Source: Aliterella atlantica CENA595 (GTDB lineage: Bacteria; Cyanobacteriota; Cyanobacteriia; Cyanobacteriales; Chroococcidiopsidaceae). From it: 64,000 bases of DNA. Position numbers and translations under genes: made by a program. Location: assembly GCF_000952155.1 (NCBI RefSeq), contig NZ_JYON01000006.1, positions 88,833 to 152,832 on the forward strand. The letters run 5' to 3'. Positions 44,654-53,584 of the stretch are shown here, in pieces (position 1 is the stretch's first letter; every line of letters begins with the position of its first letter). The notes beneath the pieces are model-generated. The model searched no databases, was not told where the DNA came from, and saw only the letters and a program-made list of their open reading frames with translations.

Positions 44654-45238
44654 CTATTTCGAGAGCGTTTTCTCTGTTAATTCAGTGCTAAATTCGTTAA
44701 CTGGACGTATTTTCAACTCTATTGACTCCGATCGCGGGAATAAGTTATATACTTCTCTTAAAGAGTCGTCTACTTGTTCGTAAGGTACTTGTCCTTGGCG
44801 ATCGAAGACTACTTTCCCAGCTTTATCTAGTATAACTACTTGCGGAACCATCCCTTTGTAGTAATAGCCTGCTTCATCTGGCGTGTACTTTTTATTCTCC
44901 GCTAATGTATCTACATTAACTGGGATAATATCAGCGGCTCGTCCATAATAAGCTTGCATCCGAGAAACAACTGTAGCATACTGCTTGCAATCACTACTAT
45001 CATCAAGATAGTAGACGAGGATTGTCGCCTTATTACTTGCTTTAGATTTAGGCAAAGTTGTTTTAGGCGGTACTAAAGAGCCATTACCACCATACAACAC
45101 AAAAACATTGCCTTCAAAGCGATCGTCGTTGATTGCAGCGCTTGCAGGTAGCGTTGCCAGCAAAAATAAACACGATACTAACAAACAGCATAAAACTAGC
45201 CGCTGCCAAAGAGAAGAAAATTTTAGACGTACATTCAT
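44654..45238 (-). CDS. Thylakoid photosystem I accumulation factor-like, thioredoxin fold
   Basis: 194 residues from ATG at 45238; an ATG at 45289 would add 17 residues but would put a non-hydrophobic leader before the signal. A signal/anchor segment (LVLCCLLVSCLFLLATLPASA) is followed by INDDRFEGNVFVLYGGNGSLVPP, ILVYYLDDSSDCKQYATVVSRMQAYYG and GYYYKGMVPQVVILD, which I recall from the cyanobacterial and plastid family annotated thylakoid membrane photosystem I accumulation factor (Synechocystis sll1390 type). A thioredoxin fold with only one Cys (SDCKQY) in the active-site area, so it is not a dithiol reductase. It should sit on the lumenal or membrane surface. Confidence 0.75.
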   Translation of the reverse strand: MNVRLKFSSLWQRLVLCCLLVSCLFLLATLPASAAINDDRFEGNVFVLYGGNGSLVPPKTTLPKSKASNKATILVYYLDDSSDCKQYATVVSRMQAYYGRAADIIPVNVDTLAENKKYTPDEAGYYYKGMVPQVVILDKAGKVVFDRQGQVPYEQVDDSLREVYNLFPRSESIELKIRPVNEFSTELTEKTLSK

Positions 45239-45306
45239 TAAAAGTTTTTGTAGAACGTAATTTATAGTTAAGATGCGATCGCTTTTCATTCTACCTTGAC
45301 CGAAAT

Positions 45307-45332
45307 AATTCGTAATTCGTAATTCGTAATTA
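45307..45332. repeat. Heptamer tandem repeat AATTCGT
   Basis: Tandem AATTCGT units, the reverse complement of the array at 20937. Followed after eight bases by GGTACAAGCCCC, a block that also follows the copy at 59701 (there as AGGTACAAGCCCC). The shared flank suggests a larger dispersed element of which the heptamers are one end. Confidence 0.8.
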
Positions 45333-45405
45333 ACTTGGGTACAAGCCCCATTAAAATCAAGGATTTTAGTAGTCTTCAGTCAGTAGTGGTTTTAAGCCTC
45401 TACTG

Positions 45406-45444
45406 ACGCGCTACGTTTGCGGAAGAAGCCTCTTTTGCAAAGCT
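45406..45444. repeat. Palindromic element related to those inside tnpB
   Basis: A 39-base imperfect inverted repeat with ends CGCTACGTTTGCGG and TTTTGCAAAGCT, resembling the 41-42-base inserts at 45899 and 46553 (ends GCGACGTTTG and CAAAGCTCGC). It lies about 140 bases left of the tnpB element, in noncoding DNA. Confidence 0.6.
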
Positions 45445-45898
45445 GGTTTTGTAACTACACATTACTAATTATTGCCTTGCGGCTTGACAATTGACCTCTA
45501 TTAACAACAAATATTTGTAGCTAAGGGCAGAGGTCTACAAATTGACATCCTCCCCGCGATGAATCGGCGGGGATTCCTAAGACTCACGACTTAGGTTTCT
45601 GTTTCTTTCCCTTGCGGGTATTTTGCAACTGCCCTTTAACCATTTGATTATTAGGTCTTATGTTCGCTCCACAGACTGACACGGCAAGCCCTGCCGCCAA
45701 AATATTCTTACTTGCGTTAATATCACGGTCATGGCTAACCCCACACTTAGGACAATCCCACTGCCTAATATTCAAGGGCATTTTATCCACGATATGCCCA
45801 CAAGAGCCGCACCTCTTGGAGGAAGGAAACCATCGGTCAATTTTAATCAGTTCTCGTCCGTACCACTCGCATTTATAGGTAAGTTGACGGACAAGTTC

Positions 45899-45940
45899 TC
45901 AAGCGACGTTTGTGGGGGAAGCTTCCCCCACAAAGCTCGC
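45899..45940. repeat. 42-bp palindromic insert 2 in tnpB
   Basis: Inserted between the codons for Gly and Glu of DASWG|ELVRQ. Outer arms GCGACGTTTGTGGGGGAAGC and GCTTCCCCCACAAAGCTCGC form an almost perfect hairpin with mismatches only in the CG/GC pair near the ends. Read on the minus strand it encodes ASFVGEASPTNVA and a stop. Confidence 0.85.
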
Positions 45941-46552
45941 GCCCCAAGAAGCATCACTAATAGAGAGCGACAGTTTATGGTTTTTGACCATGTTTTGAAG
46001 CGCCAAATCCTCAACTACTATCGTTTGGTTTTCACGTACCAGTTGAGTTGTCAGCTTATGCAAAAAGTCTTTTCTACTATCGGTTATTTGTGCGTGTACT
46101 TTCGCTACTTTGTGCCTTTGTTTCTGTCGGTTGTTCGACTCCTTAAGTTTACGAGACAAAGATTTTTGCACCTGTCTGAGCTTAGATCGTAACTGCTTAA
46201 AGTGTCTTGGATTGCCGATCTTGTCGCCATTGCTCGTAGCAATCAGGCTGGTTATTCCCACGTCCAAACCGATAGACTTATCAGTTTTAGGCAATGGTTG
46301 AACTGTTGTATCTACTAGCATTGATACGTGGAATCGTCCACTCGCATCCAGCTTGACTGTTATCGTGCTGGGTTCGCACGCCTGTGGCAACTGTCTACTC
46401 CAACGAATAGGCAGCGCCTCGCTACACTTGGCAAGCCAAACTTGCCCATCCTTCCACTTAAAAGCAGACTTAGTAAACTCCGCACTGCCGCCATGATGTT
46501 TTTTCTTAAAATTAGGATACTTAGCGTGTCCCGCCCAAAAGTTAGCAAAGGG

Positions 46553-46593
46553 CGCGACGTTTGCGGGCAGATTACTCTGTCCGCAAAGCTCGC
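46553..46593. repeat. 41-bp palindromic insert 1 in tnpB
   Basis: Same ends as insert 2: GCGACGTTTGCGGGCAG on the left and CTGTCCGCAAAGCTCGC on the right, with an unrelated 7-base centre (ATTACT region). Its length is not a multiple of three, so it shifts the tnpB frame after LRHLQK. Confidence 0.85.
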
Positions 46594-47009
46594 TTCTTTT
46601 TGCAGATGTCTAAGTCCTTGTTGCAAAGGTACGCTACTAACCTCATTGAGAAATTGCAAGTCTTCTTGCTTCTTCCATTGAGTGAGCATCGCAGAAGTCT
46701 TGATGTAGTCTATTTTCTCCTGCCGTTCATACCAGCCTTGAGTTCTCGCCGCCAGCGCTCGGTTATAAACCAAACGCGCACAACCCATTGTCCGACGCAA
46801 GAGAGATTCTTGTTCGGCAGTTGGGTAGACACGATAGCGGTAAGCTTTTTGCATTCTTACATTTTAGCCTACAATTATGTAAAAATATATCTAGGCAGGA
46901 TAAATCCTGCTAACAGCTTTCATCTCCGGTTTAAAAACACGGAGTTTTCAGCGTCGTTCCTTATAAATCAATTACAATATAAGTAGAGTAGACATTCTCA
47001 GAGGAAAAA

Positions 47010-47309
47010 GTGATTAAATCGTTGTGGTTAACTTCGCTATCTATTGGTTTAACTGCGATTTTCGCTAATACTACTTTCGCTGCTACTACTACTGAGCAAA
47101 AATCTCAGCCTACGCGAATAGTTCAAATAGAACCAGAAACTCCACTATGCTATTTGCAAACTTCTGATGGCAAAGTTTGGAACCTCAATCAATTGTGCGA
47201 GCAACAACCACAAGAAACAACAGCACGTTCTACTCCTCGAATCGCTAGCCCGTACAATGCTTCTACTATTAAGAGGTTTGATGATGATTTGTACGGAGAA
47301 GGTAATTAA
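47010..47309 (+). CDS. Small exported hypothetical protein
   Basis: 99 residues from GTG at 47010, with AGAGGAAA a few bases upstream as ribosome site. A signal peptide (MIKSLWLTSLSIGLTAIFAN, cut after TFA) leads to a polar mature part with two Cys in CYLQTSDGKVWNLNQLC, a spacing that would allow a disulfide outside the cytoplasm. The phrase CYLQTSDGKVWNL recurs in small cyanobacterial exported proteins of unknown function. It is followed by a perfect 16-bp hairpin. Confidence 0.65.
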   Translation: MIKSLWLTSLSIGLTAIFANTTFAATTTEQKSQPTRIVQIEPETPLCYLQTSDGKVWNLNQLCEQQPQETTARSTPRIASPYNASTIKRFDDDLYGEGN

Positions 47310-47343
47310 GTTTTTGGCATAATTTTAGTTAATAGGCAAAAAT

Positions 47344-47380
47344 AATTGCAGGTATAGATGCTTTATCTATACCTGCAATT
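47344..47380. terminator. Bidirectional terminator, 16-bp perfect stem
   Basis: AATTGCAGGTATAGAT (47344-47359) pairs perfectly with ATCTATACCTGCAATT (47365-47380), loop GCTTT. A TTATTTTTG run follows in the minus direction, so it serves the TPR gene that ends at 47385 and probably also the plus-strand gene ending at 47309. Confidence 0.88.
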
Positions 47381-47384
47381 GTGT

Positions 47385-48170
47385 TTATCTCTTCTGTGTA
47401 GAAGCTGTTGGAGTTGCTTGCTGTAAATCTTTAGCTAAATTGGTTGCTCTGGTGTAACCAGCTTTATTAGATTGTGAGGCAAAAAGTTTTGCTGCTTTTT
47501 GATAATCAGCGATCGCAGCTTTATTATTACCTAGTTTAGCTTGAACTTGACCGCGATAAGTATAAGCTTCGGCATTGTTTTCATTACCAGCAATAGCTCG
47601 ATTTAAATCGTCTAGTGCTTTTTCATTTTCGCCTACTTTGAAGTACATCGCGCCGCGATAGCTATACCCCGCACCTTGTTCGGGATAAATCTCAATTGCT
47701 TGAGAATGATCTGCAATTGCTTTTCGATATTCACCTAAAGCAGCGTAGCTTACACCTCTACTATTAAGCAAATATGAATGACTAGGATTATGTTCTATCG
47801 CTTTAGTATAGTCATCAATGGCTGCTTGATACTTTCCCATCGACCGGAATATATCACCGCGATATGTATAAGCTATATAGTGATCGGGCTGCGTTTCAAC
47901 TGCTTTAGTTAAGCCCTCAATAGCTGTTTGATAGTCTTTATTGTGTAATCTATCTAATGCCTGGTTTACATATTTCTCTGCTTGACGCTGTGATTCTGTA
48001 AGTTCTGGAACTACTGAACCGCTAGGTGATGAATGATGTCCGCCATGCGTTTGAGCAAAGCTATTTTTTGCTGCTACAACTGAGCCAATGCTAATTATAG
48101 TTGCGATCGCGATCGCCTGGCGCACAAAAGACATATTTTTCCTCGATAAGTTAGTTGCAAGTTTATTCAA
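47385..48170 (-). CDS. Exported TPR-repeat protein
   Basis: 261 residues. A signal peptide (SFVRQAIAIATIISIGSVVA... NSFA) is followed by a His-Gly rich linker (QTHGGHHSSPSG) and then five TPR units from about residue 60: VNQALDRLHNKDYQTAIEGL, AYTYRGDIFRSMGKYQAAID, YLLNSRGVSYAALGEYRKAI, GYSYRGAMYFKVGENEKALD and AYTYRGQVQAKLGNNKAAIA. TPRs are protein-protein binding scaffolds. It lies 11 bases downstream of the GspE-like gene on the same strand and may be an accessory factor of that secretion or pilus ATPase, but this is only context. ATG at 48170. Confidence 0.85.
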   Translation of the reverse strand: MNKLATNLSRKNMSFVRQAIAIATIISIGSVVAAKNSFAQTHGGHHSSPSGSVVPELTESQRQAEKYVNQALDRLHNKDYQTAIEGLTKAVETQPDHYIAYTYRGDIFRSMGKYQAAIDDYTKAIEHNPSHSYLLNSRGVSYAALGEYRKAIADHSQAIEIYPEQGAGYSYRGAMYFKVGENEKALDDLNRAIAGNENNAEAYTYRGQVQAKLGNNKAAIADYQKAAKLFASQSNKAGYTRATNLAKDLQQATPTASTQKR

Positions 48171-48181
48171 GCTTCAGTTTT

Positions 48182-49879
48182 TTAATTGACATGAAGCAAT
48201 TCCATTGACGGTTGTGGAAGTACGTGACTAGCGTAAGATTTTTGATACAAAGCGCTGTGAGGTAACACGCGCAATATTTCCGATACTGTAGTTATACCTT
48301 TGGTAACTTTCCTCACCGCCGCCAAGCGGAAAGAATCAAAATTGGTTTCATTAATATAATGATGCAGTTGAGTTGTTGTACCTTCGTAGATTATACGTTT
48401 AACAGTTTCATCAACATTGAGTAACTCCACAATTGCTTCTCGCCCAATATAGCCAGAATTGAAACACTTCGCACAACCTCTACCATGTCTCCAATCTTGT
48501 ACGTGGGCGTGTTCCATATCTAAGCCCAAAACTTTCAAATCCGCTTCTGTAGGCTGATATGGTTCGCTGCAATGAGGGCAAACTTTACGTACTAGACGTT
48601 GGGCAACTACTCCCAAAAGTGCATCGCTAATAAATCCCGCATCAGGGCAAAGGTCTTTTAAGCGCGGTACAGCACTAATAGCATCATTTGTGTGCAAAGT
48701 AGTTAATACCAAGTGTCCTGTCAAAGCCGCGCGTACAGCAGTCTCCGCCGTTTCCGCATCGCGGATTTCACCAATCATGATAATGTCTGGATCTTGACGC
48801 AAAATCGCTCTAAGTCCCGCCGCAAATGTCATCCCCGCAGGTTCGTGAACTTGAGTTTGAGTAATTCCAGGTAATACATACTCTACAGGATTTTCGACTG
48901 TAACTACATTGACGTGATCTTGAGCTATCTTTTGCAAGCTGGTGTAAAGAGTGCTAGTCTTACCGGAACCTGTTGGACCTGTAAAAATAATCATCCCTTG
49001 GGGTTGTTGCAACCAATGTTTGTATGTTGCTAAAGTGCGATCGCTAAACCCCAATTCTTCAATACTAGAAAAGTTATTCTCTCTAGGCAAAAGTCTAATT
49101 ACTGCTTTTTCTCCACCAACACAAGGTAGGGTACTAACGCGCATATCTAAGCTTTGTTCCCCATCTTGTTCGGACATATATTTATCGCCAATCCGCGCAT
49201 CTTGAGGGCGACGGCTTTCGGAAATATCCATATCGGACATAACTTTTAGCGCGATGATGGCTTTGCGGCTAACATCTAAGGGTAAAGTTGTAATGTTGCG
49301 TAAAATCCCATCGATGCGATAGCGCACTCTTAAGCCGTTGGGCATTGGTTCTAAGTGGATGTCGCTAGCTCGATTCCGCAAAGCGCTAGAAATAATTGCT
49401 TTAATTCGACTAATTTGATCTGCGGCTTTAGATAAAGAAAATTCTGTAGCTTCGCTGATGTCTTCTTCTTTTACTTGTTCTTTTTCTAACTCGCCTGTCA
49501 ATGGATTGAGTAAGGGAGCAGAACTAAGACGGTTGTTATCCAGGTTGTGATGATGAACCCAAGCTCGATAGCTTTTATGTTGAATAGGAACAAACTTTAC
49601 TTCTGTTAAAGTCTGTTCGCTTAGTTTTTTGATTGCATCCGGTGATAGCGGTATAGAACTACCTAAAAAGTAGCAATTGCGCCACAGTAATAAAGGGATT
49701 ACCGGAGGTAAAGATTTGCGATCGGGAAACTCTCTTAAAAATCTTTGACTTACTTCCGAATCGAGCAATTCTAAATGAACAAGTCCGCTTTCATCTACCA
49801 AAAGTTTTAAAGCTTGTTCGCAAGTTATCTCTTTACTTTTTAGCCTTTGCCAAACTGAGCGATGATGTTGCTTTTGCAT
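48182..49879 (-). CDS. GspE/PilB-family secretion ATPase
   Basis: 565 residues. After a divergent N-terminal domain of about 130 residues come the NTPase features: RASDIHLEPMPNGLRVRYRIDG, Walker A GPTGSGKTSTLYTSL near residue 300, Asp box TVENPVEYVLPG, Walker B PDIIMIGEIRDAETAE, His box TGHLVLTTLHTNDA, and the zinc-binding CPHC...CAKC. It is the type II secretion/type IV pilus extension ATPase family. It is shorter than canonical PilB, and no pilC or pilT flanks it, so it could serve a second pilus or competence-like machine. ATG at 49879. Confidence 0.9.
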   Translation of the reverse strand: MQKQHHRSVWQRLKSKEITCEQALKLLVDESGLVHLELLDSEVSQRFLREFPDRKSLPPVIPLLLWRNCYFLGSSIPLSPDAIKKLSEQTLTEVKFVPIQHKSYRAWVHHHNLDNNRLSSAPLLNPLTGELEKEQVKEEDISEATEFSLSKAADQISRIKAIISSALRNRASDIHLEPMPNGLRVRYRIDGILRNITTLPLDVSRKAIIALKVMSDMDISESRRPQDARIGDKYMSEQDGEQSLDMRVSTLPCVGGEKAVIRLLPRENNFSSIEELGFSDRTLATYKHWLQQPQGMIIFTGPTGSGKTSTLYTSLQKIAQDHVNVVTVENPVEYVLPGITQTQVHEPAGMTFAAGLRAILRQDPDIIMIGEIRDAETAETAVRAALTGHLVLTTLHTNDAISAVPRLKDLCPDAGFISDALLGVVAQRLVRKVCPHCSEPYQPTEADLKVLGLDMEHAHVQDWRHGRGCAKCFNSGYIGREAIVELLNVDETVKRIIYEGTTTQLHHYINETNFDSFRLAAVRKVTKGITTVSEILRVLPHSALYQKSYASHVLPQPSMELLHVN

Positions 49880-50205
49880 TTTGCCTAAATTATTTATTAT
49901 TTATATTTATTCAATTATAACAATTGAAAATTTACTGCGAATATCGAAAATAATGTCGAGCGATCGCCTTTTATTAAAAATTAATAATATGAACATATAA
50001 AGCACTTACTTTGATAAATTGTGCTACACCTTGAACTATATATAAATAATTTTAAGTTTACAGATTAAACCATTTATAGATACTAGCTATGAGATTTTAA
50101 TTAGGAAAAGGTTAATTTTGTATTTATCACCTGTTTATTAAAAGTTATGGATAAAGCACTGCTATTTTGTTGAGCCTACAGCAGTGCTTTTGATGTACTA
50201 GCGGT
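49880..50205. other. Intergenic region between gspE-like and oxidase genes
   Basis: About 325 AT-rich bases carrying the promoter of the minus-strand GspE-like gene and the terminator of the oxidase gene (50153-50190). Nothing else is recognisable. Confidence 0.4.
50153..50190 (-). terminator. Intrinsic terminator of the multicopper oxidase gene
   Basis: An 11-bp perfect stem AAAGCACTGCT (50153-50163) / AGCAGTGCTTT (50180-50190), 16-base loop, 16 bases past the oxidase stop on the minus strand. Confidence 0.8.
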
Positions 50206-51708
50206 TTATAATGCGGGTGCTGGTAGATTCTTCGGTGGAGCGGCAGCGATCGGGTCAGGACCGCCTGTACCTACCATAAACTGGTTCATCATGTCGTGGT
50301 CTTCGTGAACTGTGTTATGGCAGTGGCTCATATATGCACCAGTATTAGGACCAAATCTGCCAATTACGCGCAGAGTCTCGTTTTCACCTACATAGAAGAC
50401 ATCTTTCCAGCCTCGTTCGTAGGCAAAAGGTGCTTTACCATTGCGATCGAGCAGTTGCATATCTAATAAATGCATATGGATGGGGTGGAACCAGCCGCCT
50501 GAATTGTTGTAGATTTTCCAGATTTCTACATCGCCAAGTTGCGGATTGCCATCAAACCGCGCTTTATCCCATGTTTTACCGTTGATTACCCACAAGCCAT
50601 TAGAGCGCTCGTATCTAAATTCACGAGTCCTTACTGCTGAAGATTCAGCAATAGGTTGAATGTCGCGCAGCTTGCTAGGAATAGAACTAGGATCGCTTTC
50701 AGTCCGCACAACCTCGAACTGCATAATTCGATCTGTGTTGTCATACTTGTCATTGTTGGCGGGATGATTATTTCTCAATACAATCTTTGTGCCGACTTTG
50801 TACTTGGAAAAGTCAATAACCACTTCGTAGCGTTCAGCCATCCCAATCCGAAAATTGCTGACTTGAGCAGGTGCGCCCATCAAACCTGCGTCCGTACCAA
50901 TCACAGTAATAGGGTCGCCTGTACTTAGGGAAAGATTATAGGAACGCGAGATCGAGCCGTTTAAGACGCGGAAGCGATACTTGCGGTTGGCGACTTTCAT
51001 GTTGGGCCAAGGTACGCCATTAACAACAATCACATCACCCATTTGGCTGCTTTCGCCTTGGTTGTCAAAAATTAACTTGCCGCTTGAGCTAAATTGCTTA
51101 TCTTGGATAAGTAGAGGTACGTCGTACTCACCTTTTGGCAAAGGTAAACCGAGTTCGTAGTCATCCTGAACTAAATACATACCTGCTAAACCCATATACA
51201 CATTTATGGCAGTTTTGTGGATTGCGTGATCGTGATACCACAAGGTAGCAGGGCGGTTGTTGGGATAAATATAGTCTTTATATTGACCTGGGTTGGTCAA
51301 ATCTTCAGCATAGCCGTCATATTGAGGCAGCGATGCCATACCGTGTAAGTGAACTGAGGTCGGCGTACCTACGCTGTTATTAATGAATCGAACTATTGAT
51401 TGCCGATCTTTGCGTTGCTTGATTGTTGGACCAGGAGTTATACCGTTGTATCCCCAAATTTCTGTTTTCAGCCCTGGTAGGATCTCTACCGTAGCTTTTT
51501 TCATTGTGATTTCGTAGTAATCAGTTGTAGCATCGCTACGGACAGGATTGAGAACAGGTGGGATACGTAGTTGCTGACTAAAGAGCGGAACTTTCGGACT
51601 ACCTGCGTCCCCAGCGTAGCTGCGACGTTGGAAGCCGATCGGTAGTATTAATGACCCGCCAGCTAGCGCTCCTAGTTTTAATGCTTGTCGTCTAGTTAGG
51701 ATTGTCAT
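50206..51708 (-). CDS. Tat-exported multicopper oxidase
   Basis: 500 residues. The N terminus has a twin-arginine signal (TRRQALKLGALAGGSLILP), so the folded copper protein is exported to the periplasm. Four copper motifs are intact: HLHG near residue 121, WYHDHA, HPIHMH and the type 1 centre HCHNTVHEDHDMM with an axial Met. The middle phrase GDVIVVNGVPWPNMKVANRKYRFRVLNGS matches the CotA/bilirubin-oxidase/phenoxazinone-synthase branch. Substrate could be phenolics, bilirubin or Mn(II)/Fe(II); this cannot be decided. Ends in a Pro/Ala-rich tail. ATG at 51708. Confidence 0.9.
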   Translation of the reverse strand: MTILTRRQALKLGALAGGSLILPIGFQRRSYAGDAGSPKVPLFSQQLRIPPVLNPVRSDATTDYYEITMKKATVEILPGLKTEIWGYNGITPGPTIKQRKDRQSIVRFINNSVGTPTSVHLHGMASLPQYDGYAEDLTNPGQYKDYIYPNNRPATLWYHDHAIHKTAINVYMGLAGMYLVQDDYELGLPLPKGEYDVPLLIQDKQFSSSGKLIFDNQGESSQMGDVIVVNGVPWPNMKVANRKYRFRVLNGSISRSYNLSLSTGDPITVIGTDAGLMGAPAQVSNFRIGMAERYEVVIDFSKYKVGTKIVLRNNHPANNDKYDNTDRIMQFEVVRTESDPSSIPSKLRDIQPIAESSAVRTREFRYERSNGLWVINGKTWDKARFDGNPQLGDVEIWKIYNNSGGWFHPIHMHLLDMQLLDRNGKAPFAYERGWKDVFYVGENETLRVIGRFGPNTGAYMSHCHNTVHEDHDMMNQFMVGTGGPDPIAAAPPKNLPAPAL

Positions 51709-52587
51709 TGCAGTAGTTCCCTTCGAGAATATTGTTAATCTTTTTTGCTGGAGATAGCAAATTTATTAAGTTAAATTAAGTTCACTCATCTATCATGACA
51801 ACTACATAGCTAATAAGTGGTTGCGTTATGTCTGAGTTATGTCTAAATTTGGCCTAAATTAGACATATTTAAAATCTATACATTACCTAATTTGCAACGC
51901 TTGCAGCGTTATCTACGACCATCTACCAAAAGAAATATTTAAAGTTTTTGCTTATGTATGTCTTTAGATAGATGTTTTATATTACATAATTAAAATGAGA
52001 AATGTGTAAATATTTGTTAAATATAAATTTTGAGATGGATCGAGTTGGCTGGCGATCGCTGCGTAACTAAATTAAGCTGCAACTAAATTAGGAGCAGTAA
52101 ATTAAAGAATTACTCTTACTTATAGGTTGACAACTAAATAGATAATTAGTGTTTAACTTGTGTGTAAGTTATGTCTAAATTTTACTAAGTTTATGTATTT
52201 TTACGTAGTTTGAGCAAGTACCTAATCAAATTCCCAATCTAGCCCAAATTTTTAACTTAAATTCGAGAGAACATTTAATAAAAACTTTAAATTCAAAGTG
52301 AATAATGTATGCTGGGCAAAATGACGTGCAAAAACAATCAAACTGTTTTGCCTGAGTGGATATAGAAAAACCTTATCTTAGCCCAAAATAAGCAAGAAGC
52401 AAGACGAGCGAAAAAACACTTTTATGAGAGTGCTGCTAGTAAAAAAAGTCAATTAGGCAAAGGTAGTATATTTACAGTCTTCTTACCTTGCCAACAAAGC
52501 GTTAGTTAGAAGTAGATCTCCTCCCTGCCGTAGAACGGGCAAAGTTTATGTCAAAATCGGTTGAAGCGTAATATTTAATTTTGAATT
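51709..52587. other. Long intergenic region (about 880 bases)
   Basis: AT-rich DNA between divergent genes, unusually long for this window. It contains the promoter of the oxidase gene, several GTCTAAATT-type repeats (AGTTATGTCTAAATTT near 51835 and again near 52168) and a histidine-kinase relic at 52447-52509. No ORF or RNA gene is clear. Confidence 0.45.
52447..52509 (+). pseudogene. Relic: last residues of a histidine kinase
   Basis: A short frame reads SQLGKGSIFTVFLPCQQSVS and stop. This is the universal end of a histidine kinase ATPase domain (S.LGKGS.FTVFLP). Upstream of the Ser the frame turns to low-complexity VKK, with no N, D or G1 box, so only the tail remains. Confidence 0.6.
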
Positions 52588-53409
52588 ATGGATTTTCCGC
52601 GATCGCGGCAATATTTTCAGCAAGAAATCGAGCAACCGGACGAGCAGATCGATTTAGCTTTGTCGGCGCTGTATATTGCTCAAGAAGAATATCCGAATTT
52701 AGATATTTTTGAATATCTCAATGCTTTAGATACTATGGCATTTGAAATCAAAGAGCGTTTGCCAAATCAGATGTATCCGCTACGGACGATTCAATGTATT
52801 AATCAATACTTGTACGACGATCTAGGATTTAGTGGCAATACAGCAGATTATTACGATCCGCGTAACAGCTTCTTAAATCAAGTAATTGAACGACGAGTAG
52901 GCATTCCTATTACTTTGTCTTTAGTATATTTAGAAATTGCCAAAAGAATTGATTTTCCGATGGTAGGGGTAGGAATGCCAGGACATTTCCTCATTCGCCC
53001 AGATATAGCAGAAATGGAGATATTCGTCGATGCTTTCAATCAGGGCGAAGTTATGTTTGCTGACGATTGTCAAGAAAGACTTATGCAAGTTTACGGGCAA
53101 CCTGTAACTATGCAACCGGAGTTTTTAGTCGCAGTTAGCAAGCGGCAACTTTTGGCTAGGATGTTGAGCAATTTAAAATTTATCTACTTAAACGTACAGC
53201 AATTAGAACGAGCATTAGCAGCAGTTGAACGTATTTTGTTGTTGTTACCCGATAGTCCAACAGAAATACGCGATCGCGGCTTAATATATTATCAAATCGG
53301 TCGTTGGGTAGCAGCAGTTAAGGATTTTGAAACTTATCTATCTCAATTACCTAATGCCCAAGACGCACCAGTAATTCGCCGCTTGCTAGAACAGATATCT
53401 AAAAATTAA
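52588..53409 (+). CDS. SirB1-family protein (transglutaminase-like plus TPR)
   Basis: 273 residues. The N-terminal part is the SirB1/transglutaminase-like domain: YDPRNSFLNQVIERRVGIPITLSLVYLEIAKRI and VGVGMPGHFLIRPD, where the Cys of true transglutaminases is replaced, so it is probably non-catalytic. The C-terminal third has TPR-like helices (NLKFIYLNVQQLERALAAVERILLLLPDSP). This is a conserved protein of unknown function in bacteria. ATG at 52588 with GCGATCGC right after it. Confidence 0.85.
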   Translation: MDFPRSRQYFQQEIEQPDEQIDLALSALYIAQEEYPNLDIFEYLNALDTMAFEIKERLPNQMYPLRTIQCINQYLYDDLGFSGNTADYYDPRNSFLNQVIERRVGIPITLSLVYLEIAKRIDFPMVGVGMPGHFLIRPDIAEMEIFVDAFNQGEVMFADDCQERLMQVYGQPVTMQPEFLVAVSKRQLLARMLSNLKFIYLNVQQLERALAAVERILLLLPDSPTEIRDRGLIYYQIGRWVAAVKDFETYLSQLPNAQDAPVIRRLLEQISKN

Positions 53410-53584
53410 AATTTACTTTTTCTCTGCATTTCAATCCAATAAAGGCACAAAATCTAGCAATACTGTAACACAAATATGTTACTTTTTCGCTTAATTTTGT
53501 GCCTCAACACTATAACCATGTATTTACTAATTCGTAACTAAGGAGCTTGCCCCGTTCGCGAATTATACGGATTATATATGCGTG

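Larger units (their letters stand above)
45584..46854 (-). pseudogene. tnpB: TnpB RNA-guided nuclease gene, interrupted twice
   Basis: The gene starts MQKAYRYRVYPTAEQESLLR at 46854 and reads on to LRHLQK, where a 41-base insert (46553-46593) shifts the frame; FANFWAGHAKYPNFKKK resumes in another frame. A second, 42-base insert (45899-45940) adds 13 codons and an in-frame TGA before ELVRQLTYKCEWYG continues. Without the inserts all nuclease parts are present: RuvC-I Asp in IGLDVGIT, RuvC-II Glu in IVVEDLAL, the zinc ribbon CGSCG...CPKCG and RuvC-III Asp in HDRDINASKN. So the gene is dead only because of these inserts and looks recently disabled. Confidence 0.9.
45541..46965 (-). mobile_element. 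IS200/IS605-type element with tnpB only
   Basis: About 1.4 kb. No tnpA is present, so mobility would need a transposase in trans. The right end beyond the tnpB stop has two hairpins: CCTAAG/CTTAGG (45576-45595) and the GC-rich CCCCGC/GCGGGG stem (45552-45572) near AGGATGTCAAT, characteristic of the ends of such elements in cyanobacteria; this is also where the guide (omega) RNA would be made. Upstream of tnpB a GCAGGA/TCCTGC hairpin (46896-46911) and a CTCCG/CGGAG hairpin (46924-46944) mark the left end. Exact borders are estimates. Confidence 0.8.
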
